In this document: in pieces, positions 47,777 to 59,282 of the stretch | Position numbering within the stretch: position 1 is the first letter of the stretch | Layout of the letters: each line of letters begins with the position of its first letter | Assembly (NCBI RefSeq): GCF_024166365.1 | Contig: NC_064826.1 | Location: forward strand, 57,181,001-57,245,000 | Origin: Elephas maximus indicus | Lineage: Eukaryota > Chordata > Mammalia > Proboscidea > Elephantidae | Length of the DNA stretch: 64,000 nucleotides | Direction: 5' to 3' | Made by a program: the position numbers and the translations under genes | Notes under the pieces: generated by a model | The model's input: the letters and a program-made list of their open reading frames with translations, nothing else | Told to the model about the DNA's origin: nothing | Database searches by the model: none

Positions 47777-48785
47777 ATGGTACTGAAAGAAGTACAAGCT
47801 GCACTGAAGGAATTTACGAAAAACAAGGCTCCACGAATTGACCGAATACCAATTGAGATGTTTCAACAAACGTATACAACGCTGGAAGTGCTCAATTGTC
47901 TATACCAAGAAATTTGGAAGACAGCTACTTGGCCAACCAACTGGAAGACGTCCATATTTATGTCTATTCCCAAGAAACGTGATCCAACCAAATACGGAAA
48001 TTATCAAATGGTATCATTAATATCACTTGCAAGCAAAATTTTGCTGAAGATCATTCAAAAGCGGCTGCAGCAGTATGTCGACAGGGAACCGTCAGAAATT
48101 CAAGCTGGATTTAGAAGAGGACGTGGAACCAGGGATATCATTGCTGATGTCAGATGGATCCTGGCTGAAAGCAGAGAATACCAGAAGGATGTTTACCTGT
48201 GTTTTATTGACTATGCAAAGGCATTCGACTGTGTGGATCATAACAAATTATGGATAACATTGAGAAGAATGGGAATTCCAGAACACTTAATTGTCCTCAT
48301 AAGGAAGCTGTGCATGGATTAAGAGGCAGTTGTTCAAAGAGAACAAGGGATACTGCATGGTTTAAAGTCAGAAAAGGTGTGTGTCAGGGTTGTATCCTCT
48401 CACCATACCTATTCAAACTGTGGAAACCCTGGCAGTGTAGTGGTTAAGTGCTATGGCTGCTAACCAAAGGGTCAGCAGTTCAAATCTGCCAGGCGCTCTT
48501 TGGAAACTCTATGGGGCAGTTCTACTCTGTCCTATAGGGTTGCTGTGAGTCGGAATTGACTCGATGGCAACGGGTTCACAGGTATTCAATCTGTATGTTA
48601 AGCAAATAATCCGAGAAGCTGGACTATATAAAGAAGAATGGGGCATTAGGATTGGAGGAAGACTCATTAACAACCTGCGTTATGCAGATAACACAACCTT
48701 GCTTGCTGAAAGTGAAGAGGACTTAAAGCACTTACAGATGAAGATCAAAGACTACAGCCTTCATATAGATTACACTTCAAAATAA
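47777..48785 (+). pseudogene. RTE reverse transcriptase remnant
   Basis: A 181-codon frame (47,777-48,322) covers RT motifs: KNKAPRIDRIPIEMFQQTYT, ISLASKILLKIIQKRLQQYV, EIQAGFRRGRGTRDIIADVR and YLCFIDYAKAFDCVDHNKLW (motif A with its catalytic aspartate). The frame breaks at 48,322. After the SINE, 48,564-48,785 holds IREAGLYKEEWGIRIGGRLI and NNLRYADNTTLLAESEEDLK, so motif C reads YADN rather than YADD: the second catalytic aspartate is asparagine. Further pieces (49,093-49,296) encode the C-terminal RKDQSPEKDIMLGKAEGQQK region. It is inactive. Confidence 0.93.
48422..48582 (+). mobile_element. AfroSINE inserted in RTE
   Basis: Sense copy with head GGAAACCCTGGCAGTGTAGT and GTGGTTAAGTGC, B-box-like GCAGTTCAAATCTG, and tail GGAATTGACTCGATGGCAAC. 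The target-site duplication is TATTCAAACTGT (48,410-48,421) and TATTCAATCTGT (48,583-48,594), one mismatch. Confidence 0.96.
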
Positions 48786-49398
48786 AGAAAACAAAAATCC
48801 TCACAACCGGAATAAGCAACATTATGATAAATGGCGAAAAGATGGAAGTTGTCAATAATTTCATTTTACTTGGATCCATGATCAACACCCATGGAAGCAG
48901 CAACTGAGAAGTCAAAATACACATTGCACTGGGCAAATGTGCTGTAAAAGATGTTTTTAAAGTGTTTAAAAACTCAAGATTTCACCTTGAAGACTAAGTT
49001 GCACCTGACCTAAACCATAGGGTTTCCAATCGCCTCATATGCATGTGAAAGCTGGACAATGAATAAGACCGAAGAATTGACGCCTTTGAGTTATGGTGTT
49101 GGCAAAAAATACCAAAAGAACGAACAAATCTGTTTTGGAACAAGTACAACCAGAATGCTCCTTAGAAGCAAAGATGGTGAGACTACATCTCACATTCTGT
49201 GGGCATGTTATCAGGAAGGATCAGTCCCCGGAGAAGGACATCATGCTTGGTAAAGCAGAGGGTCAGCAAAAGAGAGGAAGACCCTCGACGAGATAGATGG
49301 ACACAATGGCTGCAACAATGGGCTCAAGCATAGCAACAATTGTGAGGATGGCACAGGACTGGGCAGAATCGGCTCGACGTCACCCAACAACAACTCTA

Positions 49399-49888
49399 GA
49401 TTCAAATTGTGTTATGAATAATCTGTACATTGTTTGAGTTAAAGGTATAGAGGTGTTATTATAATAAGATTTACTTTAAAAATTATGTATTAAGCTAATA
49501 ATAAAATATATTTGTTTTCTCCAAGTAAATTCCAACTGACTTTGGGAAAGTGTAGTTAGGAAAGAAACACACAGAGAGGGAGAATTTAATAATAAGGATG
49601 CACTTAAGTTTTTCAGAATAAATTGTAAAGTGCAGGCTGACCTAAAATTTTGCAGAAGTAAATGGGTGGCCAGGCTATAATTTAAATATCACCATCTTAT
49701 GCCTTAGTGAAAAGAATCCTGTATGGTTATGCTTTATGAAAAATATGGCTAATTAGGAACCAATTTGTAATAAACGTTAATGTCAGATCAACAATTTTGC
49801 ATATGTAATTTTATTTTGTTGGAACAAGAAGTTTAATTGCTTTTCTGGGGTTTATTAATTTCCATTTTTAAGTGCTTACTACACACAG
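49399..49888. other. Unassigned sequence between two RTE copies
   Basis: About 490 bp of AT-rich DNA with no gene or repeat identified. Confidence 0.5.
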
Positions 49889-49889
49889 A

Positions 49890-51118
49890 AAAGCTAAATA
49901 TCATCAGTCAGAACAAGGCCAGGGCTGACTGTGGAACAGACCATCAATTGCCCATACACAAGTTCAAGCCAAAACTGAAGAAAATTAGAACAAGGCTATG
50001 AGAGCCAAAGTACGACCATGAGTATATCCTACCTGAATTTAGAGGCCATCTTCAGAAGAGATTTGATATGCTGAACACTAACGACTGAAGACCAAACAAG
50101 TTGTAGAATGACATCAAGGACATCATATATGAAGAAAGCAAGAGATCATTAAAAAGACAGCAAAGAAAGAAAAGACCAAAATGGATGTCAGAAGAGACTC
50201 TGAAACTTGCTCTTGAACACCGAGTAGCTAAAGCAAAAGGAAGAAATGACGAAGTAAAAGAGCTGAACAGAAGATTTCAAAGGACGCTTGAGAAGACAAA
50301 GTATTATAATAACATGTGCAAAGATGTGGAAGTAGAAAACCAAAAGGGAAGAACACGCTCAGCATTTCTCAAGCTGAAAGAACTAAAGAAAAAATTCAAG
50401 CCTCAAGTTGCAATATTGAAACATTCTACGGGGGAAATATTAAACAACACAGGAAGCATTAAAAGAAGAGGCAAGAAATAGAGTCACCATACCAAAAAGA
50501 TTTGGTGGACATACCATATGATCAAGAACTGATGGTACTGAAGGAAGAAGTACAAGCTGCACTGAAGGCATTGGTAAAAAAAACAAGGCTCCAGGAGTTG
50601 ACAGAATACCAACTAAGATGTTTCAACAAACGGATGCAGCCAAGAAATTTGGAAGACAGCTACCTGGCCAACTGACTGGAAGAGATTCGCATTTATGCCT
50701 GTTCCAAACAAAGGTGATCCAAATGAATATGGAAATTATCGACCGATACCATTAATGATCACACACAAGTAAACTTTTGCTGAAGATCATTCAAAAGCGG
50801 CTGCAGCAGTATTGTCGACAGGGAACTGCCAGAAATTCAAGCTAGATTTAGAAGAGGACGTGGAACCAGGGATATCATTGCTGTCAGATGGATCCTGGCT
50901 GAGAGCAGAGAATACTAGAAGAGACATTAACCTGTGTTTCAGTGACTATGCAAGGGCATTCGATTATGGATAACATTGAGAAGAATGGGAATTCCAGAAC
51001 ACTTAAATGTGCTCATGAGGAACCTGTACATGGATTAAGAGGCAGTTGCTCTAATAGAACAAGGGTATACTGCATAGGGTCTCTAGGAGTGTAACCGACT
51101 TGATGGCACCTAACAACA
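49890..51118 (+). mobile_element. RTE LINE with 5' truncation and internal deletion
   Basis: Starts in the endonuclease-linker region (AACAAGGCCAGGGCTGACTG) and runs through the linker and first half of RT. It then jumps at about 51,070 from the RT middle (GGTATACTGCATA) directly to the 3' tail (GTGTAACCGACTTGATGGCA, CCTAACAACAAC). RT motif C and the C-terminus are missing. Confidence 0.92.
50185..50481 (+). pseudogene. RTE linker-region open frame
   Basis: A 98-codon frame with MSEETLKLALEHRVAKAKGR, NDEVKELNRRFQRTLEKTKY and KLKELKKKFKPQVAILKHST. It is the basic linker between endonuclease and RT, homologous to 23,033-23,296 of the minus-strand copy. It is open but isolated; the RT that follows is frameshifted. 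This is not a host gene. Confidence 0.88.
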
Positions 51119-51407
51119 ACACTACATGGCAGGCTCTGTGCAAAGTATTTTGCCTACATTTTTCTGGGAGGTAGGTTTTATTATCCGCATTTTTCAGATG
51201 AGGTAAATGCAGCTGAAAAAGTTTAAATACTACCCAAGGTTACCCTACTATTGAGCAATAAACAGGTCAGACCTGATGCCTATATAAACATGACTTATGC
51301 ACTCATTTCTTTAAAAATGGAATGTTTTGCGATACACCCCAATAGGATCCAGACCAGCCGGAAATTTGTAACAAAGTTAGATATAATAAAGTGCTGCTGC
51401 TTGATTT

Positions 51408-51566
51408 GGAGCCCTGGTGGCACCGTGGTTAAGAGCTTGGCTGTTAACCAGAAGGTTGGCAGTTCAAATCCACCAGCTGCTCCTTGGGAAGCCTATGGGA
51501 CATTCCTCTGGGATAGCAACCGGTCACCATGAGTTAGAATCAGCTTGGTGGTAATGGGGTTTGGTC
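51408..51566 (+). mobile_element. AfroSINE (sense)
   Basis: Head GGAGCCCTGGTGGCACCGTG with GTGGTTAAGAGCTTGGC, B-box-like GCAGTTCAAATCCACC, and tail GTTAGAATCAGCTTGGTGGT. Confidence 0.94.
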
Positions 51567-51654
51567 TGGCAGTTATCTTTGAAACTTGGTGCAGATTCTG
51601 GAAACTGGCTGTAATCACTTGTTTTCCTCATTCGACTACAGTTTCCAGTTTTGT

Positions 51655-51882
51655 GAGCGACAGCAGAGTACTTCAGAGCACAGGCTCTGGAGCCAAGGCT
51701 TCAAACCTGGCTCCACCACTTACTAGCTGTGTGACTTCTGACACATTAATTCTGTGGTTCATGTGTACAATGGGATTCGTCTGTAATAATCACACTGGTC
51801 CATTTGGTGCTTAAATATATTTAATGTATATAAACCATTTAGCTGACACATAGTAAGCACTCTAAAAATGTTGGCTTACACT
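51655..51882 (+). mobile_element. MIR SINE
   Basis: GAGCACAGGCTCTGGAGCCA, CTCCACCACTTACTAGCTGT, GTGTGACTTCTGACACATTA and GCTGACACATAGTAAGCACT are a nearly complete MIR. Confidence 0.93.
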
Positions 51883-51906
51883 GTCCAAATCAAAAAGCTT
51901 TTCACA

Positions 51907-52584
51907 GGGTCTTAAACGCTAGAAAGTGGCCATCTAAGATGCATCAATTGGTCTCAACCCACCTGGAGCAAAGGAAAATGAAGAGCACCAAAGATACAAG
52001 GTAAATACGAGACCAAGAGACAGAAAGGGCCACATAAACCAGAGACTACATCAGCCTGAGACCAGAAAACTAGACGGTGCCCCGCCATAACCGAGGACTG
52101 CCCTGACAGGGAACACAACAGACAACCCCTGAGGACGCAAGAGAGCAGTGGGATGCAGACCTCAAATTCTCGTAAAAAAACCAGACTTAATGGTTTCACT
52201 GAGACTAGAAGGACCCTGGAGGTCATAGTCCCCAGACCTTCTGTCAGCCCAAGACAAGACCATTCCCAAAGCCAACTCTTCAGACAGGGGTTGTACTGGA
52301 CTAAGGGATAGAAAACGATACTGGTGAGGAGTGACCTTCTTGGATCATGTAGACACATGAGACCATGTGGGCAGCTCCTGTTCAGAGGGGAGATGAGAAG
52401 GCAGAGGGGGTCAGAAGCTGGCTGAATGGATGCCAAAATAGACAGTGGAGAGGAGTGTGTTATCTCATTAGGGGGCAAGCAACTAGGGGTTTATAGCAAG
52501 GTGCACATAAATTTTTGTATGAGAGACTGACTTGATTTGAAAACTTCCACTTAAAGCACAATAAAAATTGAAAAAAAAAAAAAG
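51907..52584 (+). mobile_element. Young 5'-truncated L1 3' end
   Basis: Consists of L1 3'UTR only, homologous in reverse to 12,131-12,800. It ends TTAAAGCACAATAAAAATTG plus an A-tail. The target-site duplication GCTTTTCACA is perfect at 51,897-51,906 and 52,585-52,594. The 174-codon minus frame here is fortuitous. Confidence 0.96.
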
Positions 52585-52594
52585 GCTTTTCACA

Positions 52595-53689
52595 CTTTCA
52601 TCTTAATTTTCATGATATGCAACACTTGAGAGAAAATCATCCCCAAAGAATAACATTGTAATGTGGGCTACTGGTAAAATCTATGCACACTCTTAAAACC
52701 TAAACGAACATTTATTTTTCTAAATCCATTTCCCTGTGTAATTTATTTTCTCCCCAATGTTTCTTTGATGGATTGGGGTCACTTTCACTTAATCTTCCAA
52801 CTACACTTTGTATTCACAGGAAACTGAAACTGCTGAAAAAGAAACCACCAAGCAGCAACCCATTAGTGACTTAAAACTAACTTCGGGTGCACATACTCTT
52901 GATAAAGCTCGTTTGATTTTTACAACTGATGAATAACCCCCACAGTGAAAATGCAAGCCCAGACACAGCCATTGGATGAAAAATTAGTCCAAGTTTAACT
53001 TTTAAAACTCCTATCATCCCAGTAGAGAAAGGAAAGCAGACTATAATAAATTTCGTTTTATAAACAAGTAAAATTAGGTTGGAATCATCAAACGAGTTGT
53101 AGTAAGGTTCAGGCCACTCCATATCTCGATTTACAACATCTTGGAACTTTTAAAATTAAGAACAAAAACAAATAAAACCTCGGCTGGGACCTCACAATGA
53201 TTCTTCAAGATTGCTCTGGCGCAGGGCCAAAGTCTTTTCTAAAAGCTCCCAGGTAACCGAAGAGCAGACACTTAAAACGCCACAGCGGATTGCCTAACAG
53301 AGTAGCATCTTCCTAGAATACCCAAGATCACGAACTCAGAGGACACATTCCATGAAGAGTTATTACATTACACGCCCAAATAGGTGACACTTCATTTTAA
53401 TTACTGACCAAGTGTGAAGGGCCGGGCTCTGGACAGACACTATCCGGTTTTTTCTCCACTCAGACCATCCTTCCAAGCCCTTCCACACCGGGGCTCCCTC
53501 TACTCCGAGCCTTGGGGAACTCCGAAACTCTGCCCTCAGGGCCCGGCTGTTCCTAGAGCCAAAGATACCACAATTGCGCCTGGGAAGAAGAGCCACCTAT
53601 AAAGCATCAGCAGCGGGATGATAGGTGCCGGGATTCCCTAATTAGACGAGTGCAAAAAGTAGGGAAAAAACCACCACACGGACCCGAAT
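52595..53689. other. Upstream flank of the CpG-island gene
   Basis: No repeat or exon assigned. GC content rises after about 53,400. A divergent transcript cannot be ruled in or out from sequence. Confidence 0.45.
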
Positions 53690-54360
53690 TGAAGCGCCAG
53701 AAACCCGGAACCTTCTTTGCGCGCCGACTTTGCCGGAAGTGACGCCCGCACCCGGCGCGCGAAGCCACCCCACGGAAGAGGGAGGGGGAGCGTGCAGGGG
53801 GCTAGGGGCGGGGCGCGGTCGCGGCTCCGTTTCCGGTGGCTCGTCGCGCTCGCTTACTCCAGCCGCAGCCACTCTTGCCCGTGGCTGCTTCCTCCATCCT
53901 GGTATTTTTTGGAGCCTCCATCCTGGTTCTTCCAAAGTGCCCGGACCCAAAACAGGAAGTAAGTGCAATGGAACCTTCAGGTCCCAACCGCCGCCAGGGC
54001 CGCTCCGCCCAGTGCAGCCTGCCCGGCCCCCTCGCCGCCCGCTTGCTCCTGCCGGCCGGTCCCAGCTGCCCGCGCTGGTGCACCGCGGGCGGGATTGGAG
54101 CCGGGCCTTCATGACGCTGAAGCTACTGTGCCCGCACGCTCGGGCCAGAGCCTCCTTTCTGGGGCCGGGCCGGTGGCGGCAGTGGCTCCGGCTGCAGAGC
54201 AGGGGAGCGAGCGACCGCCGAGACGTTGTAGCGATCCGACGGGGGCGGAAAATGGCGGCGGCTTCGGAGGATCTAAATGGCGCCGAGACCCCTGGGGGTG
54301 GGGTGGGCCACAAGCGTCGACAGAAAATTGGGCCGGGGCTTAGGGGAGAGTAAGCGAGCT
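53690..54360 (+). promoter_or_regulatory. CpG-island promoter
   Basis: The only dense CpG cluster in the window, about 670 bp. It has no TATA box that I can see. ETS-type sites occur (GCCGGAAGTGACGCC near 53,731; TTTCCGGTGG near 53,830), along with GC boxes (GGGGCGGGGCG near 53,805). YY1-type motifs overlap the putative start codon (AAAATGGCGGC, 54,250) and lie just downstream (TAAATGGCGCC). This is the typical layout of a housekeeping promoter. A leader donor at CAGGAAGTAAGTGC (53,952) is possible, so alternative 5' exons may exist. Confidence 0.85.
54252..54349 (+). CDS. Putative first coding exon, unrecognised gene
   Basis: The ATG at 54,252 lies at the downstream edge of the CpG island in a favourable AAAATGG context. 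It opens 32 codons plus two bases before a GTAAGC donor at 54,350. The peptide begins MAAASEDLNGAETPGGG and continues GHKRRQKIGPGLRG: an alanine/acidic start then a basic patch, common in nuclear or cytosolic housekeeping proteins but not diagnostic. An in-frame ATG upstream at 54,111 exists in the same reading frame but has weaker context. I do not recognise the protein. The start choice rests on Kozak context, YY1 overlap and agreement of phase with the exon at 63,181. It could instead be non-coding. Confidence 0.5.
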
Positions 54361-56121
54361 TGTTTGCTTTTTCGTGGTGGTATATTTTTGTTACTTTTTC
54401 TGATTTTATTGTGTGGTCGGGTCAAGGAAAGGTGGGCTTGGGTGGGGTTGAAGGAGTTGGGGCGGGTCTCCCTCAACCCCCACCCCACCCAATCTTTTTG
54501 GGTTCATACTTTTTATCGATTCATGGTCTAGACAGAGTAAATCAGGGTTGCTGGCTGAACTGTCTGTGCTAAGTCTCTTTAAGGAAGGGAGATAGGCTGG
54601 AGTTTGGGGAGATTTCACATCCGAGCAGGGAACAGTAAAATCTGTCTGCGAAGTAGTAATTTGTCACGTTTTGTAGAGTTCCGAGGAAGTCCACCCCCCC
54701 TCCCCCGCCATTCTTTGTGTCTTTTAAATTGGACTTCGTTTTGAGATTCTCTCCAGGGACTTAGCGTGTTTTGTCCCGATCTCCACACTGAAATATTTGA
54801 GAGTAGAAGTGGCCAAGTGCCATTCCATGCAGATAAATTATACAGCGTGTGTTTTTATAATAAAAACTTTGGTTTTAGATACGGAGAGGGTGATAATTCA
54901 ATGAGATGTAAAACTGGAATCCCTCGCTTGTGTTAAAATGATTGAGCTTGTGTGATTGCTTTTCTCATAACTTGAGTCATCGTGTCCTTTTCTGACAGTA
55001 CGAGAGGCTACCCAGGGCATCGACAAAATGCTTATTCTATAGGCTTACTTTTTAATATTCGTCGTCTTAGAAGATTAAAGTACTTTTGAGGAATTTTTTT
55101 GCCTTTGTATTAATTGTACCCATATTTTTAATTCGGGGAAGGTAATAACCATTTGTAGCTTTTAAGCTCCGGTCATCATTGTGTTGAAAAGTTTTAAAAG
55201 ATAAAATCCATTTTTCCTTTTTCGGTTAAGGAATTTCATATTTTTCCATTCAGATTCTTTCTTTGAGCTGTTTTTAAATTTGTGTTCTAAGTAACTTTTT
55301 GAGGATTTTTTTTTTTTTTTGGGTTGTTGGGCTTTTTTTGTTGTTGTTCTTTTTTCCCGTAGTAATTTGAGTAATTTACGAACACTTTAACATTTAAAAG
55401 CTCTGGGCGTGGTGATAATAAACCGAAGACTTAGCTTTATTTACTATGATGGTGTAGAGTGGTAGTGTTTTGCCTATTAGGTTAAGATTTAGAAATCTGG
55501 TTAAGGTTTAGGAAAAGAGAAGTTACATTCCTTAACATTAGAAAAATTGTGGTGTTTAAGAGACTAAAATTGGGTATGAGAATAAAGTTTCGTTCTGTAA
55601 TCAGAGGAACATGAAACAGTTTGATCCTGTCTTTGGGGGGGGGGTGGGGGACATGAAGAAATACATTTCATGATTTGTGGTTATTTTATCTTATTTGACT
55701 CCCATATACTAGGTGCTTTTGTCTGTTAATCAAGCAAGCTAATATATTTTTTTAATTTTAGTTGATAGGCTCACCCCAAAATATGCTTTTGGGGAATGAT
55801 CTAGAACCTGCATATACTGCGTGAATCTGTTTAATTGATTGCGGTTGAGCTAGATGGTGGAGCCAAAATGCTATTGCCCTGTCTTCATCAACATTTAATC
55901 AGTAAGTACTGGGCATTGCATACTTACTTAGAACTTTATGTTCGTATTTTAGCAGTTATGTGAATGAATAAGTATTATGTAAACAGTTTTCTCTGAGTGT
56001 TCAGGTTTGAGAAATGTTCTGAGGGGAAGCAATCACACGCAAAAAAAATTGAGTTAGGATTTGAGCTTCTAAGACAGCAAGGCTGGAACATAGTTGTTGG
56101 TAGAGAATCATATCAAAAGTA

Positions 56122-56299
56122 AAAAAAAAACTAAATCGGTTGCCATCAAGTCAATCCCGACTCATAGGAGCCCTATAGGACAGCGTAGAACTGCCCCATA
56201 GAGTTTCCAAGGAGCCACTGGTGCGTTTGAAATGTGACCTTTCCAGTTGCAAATGTGACCTTTCCAGTTGCAACCGCTACGCCTCCAGAGCTCCTTATG
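56122..56299 (-). mobile_element. AfroSINE with internal tandem duplication
   Basis: Antisense copy flanked by TCAAAAGTA at 56,113-56,121 and 56,300-56,308. Near its head end AAATGTGACCTTTCCAGTTGC is tandemly duplicated (about 56,229-56,272), displacing the usual AACCTTTTGGTTAGCAGC. Confidence 0.92.
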
Positions 56300-57639
56300 T
56301 CAAAAGTAGGAGGTAGGTATCCTCTTTAGTTTTTGGTTTTCTTTGTTAAGCTCACTTCTTTTTAAGGCTTTTTTTTTTTTTTTTTTAAATGTGGAGAAAG
56401 GTGGTTATCTCATTCCACCCCAAGGGTGCTTTGACTGCTGGGGGAAAGAATTTATTTGTAAGATTAATTAGCTGTTACCTGGTATTTAATCCAAAAAAAT
56501 AAACTTGCTACACCTTCCCTACGTAATCCTTATCTTTCTATTCGCTTCATCACTGCAGCGTTTACACACCTTAATTTTTATTAATTTATAGTAAATTTAT
56601 ATGCAAAAAAAATCTGATTATTTTAAACAAATGCTTTTATTATGCCCTGTTAAGTATATTGGTTTAAATTAACACTTGTGAGGATGGATAAGATAATGTG
56701 AAACAAGTGTCCTGGAGATTTACAGCCTGACACATAGATATTAAAAAATTGAAGGGGCTGGGAGGTGTTTTTGAAAAGTATTGAGGTCCTGGAGCCCTTG
56801 CATTAAATGCACATTTGTATCTGTTGAAAAGATAATCAAAACTTCAGAACAACAGCAAAATTGAGGGGAGGGTTCCACTTTTTATATATCATATGTATAG
56901 ACTGCCTGTTGAACGTCGAACTTATCTCTTGCCTTCTCAAAATGGAGTTGTTTGCAATTTTTTCTTTCTTTTTAAAGTCCGATTTTTTCGTACCACCATC
57001 ATTTTTAGCCCTCCTTTTTTCCTGTATTAAAGGATTCACTAGGAAATGGTACACTTTTAAATGGTTTGCATTTCAGCTCCAAAAGTCTTTTTTGTCTTCA
57101 GATGACATAAAATGATCTGAAAAAGTGAGTTTACTGCCTAATGTTAAATATACAGGTAGTTGTCAAATCTGTGTGGCTTTTGTTTGCTTTCATATCATTT
57201 CTTCCTTTCTTTTCATATTTTTTTGTAAAGAAAATTCTTGTAAATCACAAATAGTTTTTGCTTTGATTTCATAAAGGTGAATGAGGAATGATAGCTCATT
57301 GAACAATTGAATATGAGAAGTCATCAAGAAAAAAGCACACTGGAGAGCCTTTTATGAATAATTTATCTCCTTTTCCTTTTGGTTATGTGCACTGTTGTCA
57401 AGCCATTCTTCCAAGCACCCGTTGTTAAAGCTAACCTCTTACTTACTGTTGGGGGTTATGTAGCAAAAGAAATACTCATGTTTTTTCGCTGCTCATGTGT
57501 ATTTTAGTATCCGCTGAGGTAGTATGCTTTGAAAATCAACTTAAGTGTAAATCAGAGGAATTTAGTGATAATTGATGTTATTTCCCTTTTAAAGAGCTTC
57601 TGATGGTTTCTTGCATAAAGTGCTCAGGTTTTTTGTTGT

Positions 57640-57735
57640 GTTTTAAATTGTGGTAAATATATAACAAAACATTTGCCACCAACATTCTTCACATATGTAT
57701 AATTCATGACATTGTGTTCAGCACATCATGCTCAG
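57640..57735 (-). mobile_element. Probable L1 3'-region fragment
   Basis: AATTGTGGTAAATATATAAC, then CAAAACATTTGCCACC and GTATAATTCATGACATTGTG, resembles the antisense L1 3' region also seen at 2,840-2,920. Confidence 0.5.
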
Positions 57736-59280
57736 TTTCGAATGGATGAAATCTTAAAGTAGCCAAGTACACTTTATAAGCTTTTGAATCATGCACTGGG
57801 TGAAAAATAACTTACTTGCTTTTTAATAAGCAGTCTGATTTTATTGCCAGATCAAATCACCTTAAAGTGAACCATACTACCAAGTAAAAAAAAAGTAGTT
57901 ACCCTTTAATTAAATAATAAAATTGTTTTCAGTAGTTGATAATTGATGTTAATGTTTTAAGCAATTAAAACCTATTTCAGTAGACTCCATTAACAGGTTT
58001 ATTGACAATTTGCGATGTATATTTTACCATCTTAAGAAGCCATAATGAGCATTAGTAATCTTAATGAGCACTAAGTATCTTAATTCAGTATGCTTTGTGT
58101 TCATCTGTAGCTCTGCTTCTCAAACCTTTCCACAGAGTGTTCAGAAGAACAACTCTCCCGGGTCCTGGGACCACAGTCCAGAACATCCTATCTCAAATAT
58201 AAGGTGCATTCCTATCTTGAGTAAAATCAGTACTCTAGAACATGTTATTTTTATTCTATGGCTATGTCTATTTTTTTACATCCTTCTGTGTACCCATGTT
58301 CAACATATGGGGATTTATTACCTGTTATGTTCCTCTAAGATTTTCTGTTTAGCAAAAGAGTCATTCTTCTAAAATAAAAATATTTTAAAGTACATCTTTG
58401 AAATTGTTTATTATACATTATTAAGCAAATCCCCTCTTAAGCATTTCCAAAGGCATAAGTTATATGCAGTGATACGTATAGTGGTGGTCAGTACCAATCC
58501 TTTTGATACAGTAAGTGCAAAAAAGATTATTAAAGATGTGACAGTATGATGTCAGTATTGTAAAAACAATAAAGATAGGTGCGTTGATACAAGGATAAAG
58601 GACTTGAAAGATAATCACAGAAAGGTTAAAGCATGTAAGTAGTTTTTCTTACTATAATAGATCAGAAAAAGACATCTGAAAGCTAAATGTGTTCATACTG
58701 CCTTATTGAAGTATGCTAGAAACTTTACCTCGAAGCCAGTGTTTCTCGATCTGTCATTCACTTAATACAATTGTGGTGCTGTGTGTTCCCTAGCTTGTTT
58801 CATATTTTCTTATGAGAGTATTTTATAATACTGAATGTTTTTAATACCATCTTTTTTCTTTTTTAATACCATTTTCCAATTTAGAATCACAACTCTAAGC
58901 ATCTAGGGAAAGCAACTGTTGGCTCCTGTGAGCCTTCTCCTCTCCACTAATAGCATCTAGCCCTCCTGTCATACAGGTGCTGTGCTTGGGGACTGATAAC
59001 AATTTATAGAATTAGCCTGAACAAGCTAGGGAGAGAGCTTTTAAGTTAAGCTTGGCAATTCTTTCCTTGGTTCTTTTTTTAGAGGGTATTTTATACTAAA
59101 TTGCCCAGATAATCAGGACAATTTTTTAGACTCAGTTTGATGGATAAAAAATAGTTTTTTAGGGTATTTTTTTTACACTTATTCCTTTCTTGTTCAGCTA
59201 GGTTATTGTGTATTAAATAAGGTCATCTTGTTCTTGGGAGTTAAAACCAAAAATTTCTCATTTAAATGTAAAAATGGATA
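57736..59280. other. Unassigned intronic sequence
   Basis: No exon supported. The 102-codon frame at 58,064-58,372 has no motif. A 13-bp direct repeat (TTTTTAATACCAT at 58,838 and 58,860) has a pyrimidine spacer. Confidence 0.45.
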
Positions 59281-59282
59281 TA

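Larger units (their letters stand above)
47655..49398 (+). mobile_element. RTE LINE lacking its endonuclease half
   Basis: Sense RTE from the end of the linker (GAAAATGGAAGGAATATACA, GAGGTAGCATATGATCAGGA) to the 3' terminus (GGCACAGGACTGGGCAGAAT, CGGCTCGACGTCACCCAACA). It is split by an AfroSINE at 48,422-48,582. Without the SINE it is about 1.58 kb. Confidence 0.95.

Noticed and set aside
47777-48322. Possible domesticated reverse transcriptase gene
   Set aside because: The frame is broken by a SINE and frameshifts, the YADD box is mutated, and it lies within a recognisable RTE copy.
51954-52478. 174-codon minus-strand frame
   Set aside because: It is the antisense of an L1 3'UTR with a clear target-site duplication, so there is no independent gene.
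53642-54313. 223-codon minus-strand frame across the CpG island
   Set aside because: GC-rich islands produce long stop-free frames by composition. It has proline/arginine-rich residues without domain features, and the opposite strand has the better start context and splice donor.
53730-54353. Long plus-strand frames upstream of 54,252
   Set aside because: Several overlapping frames stay open for the same compositional reason. Only the ATG at 54,252 combines good context, YY1 overlap and phase agreement with the later exon.
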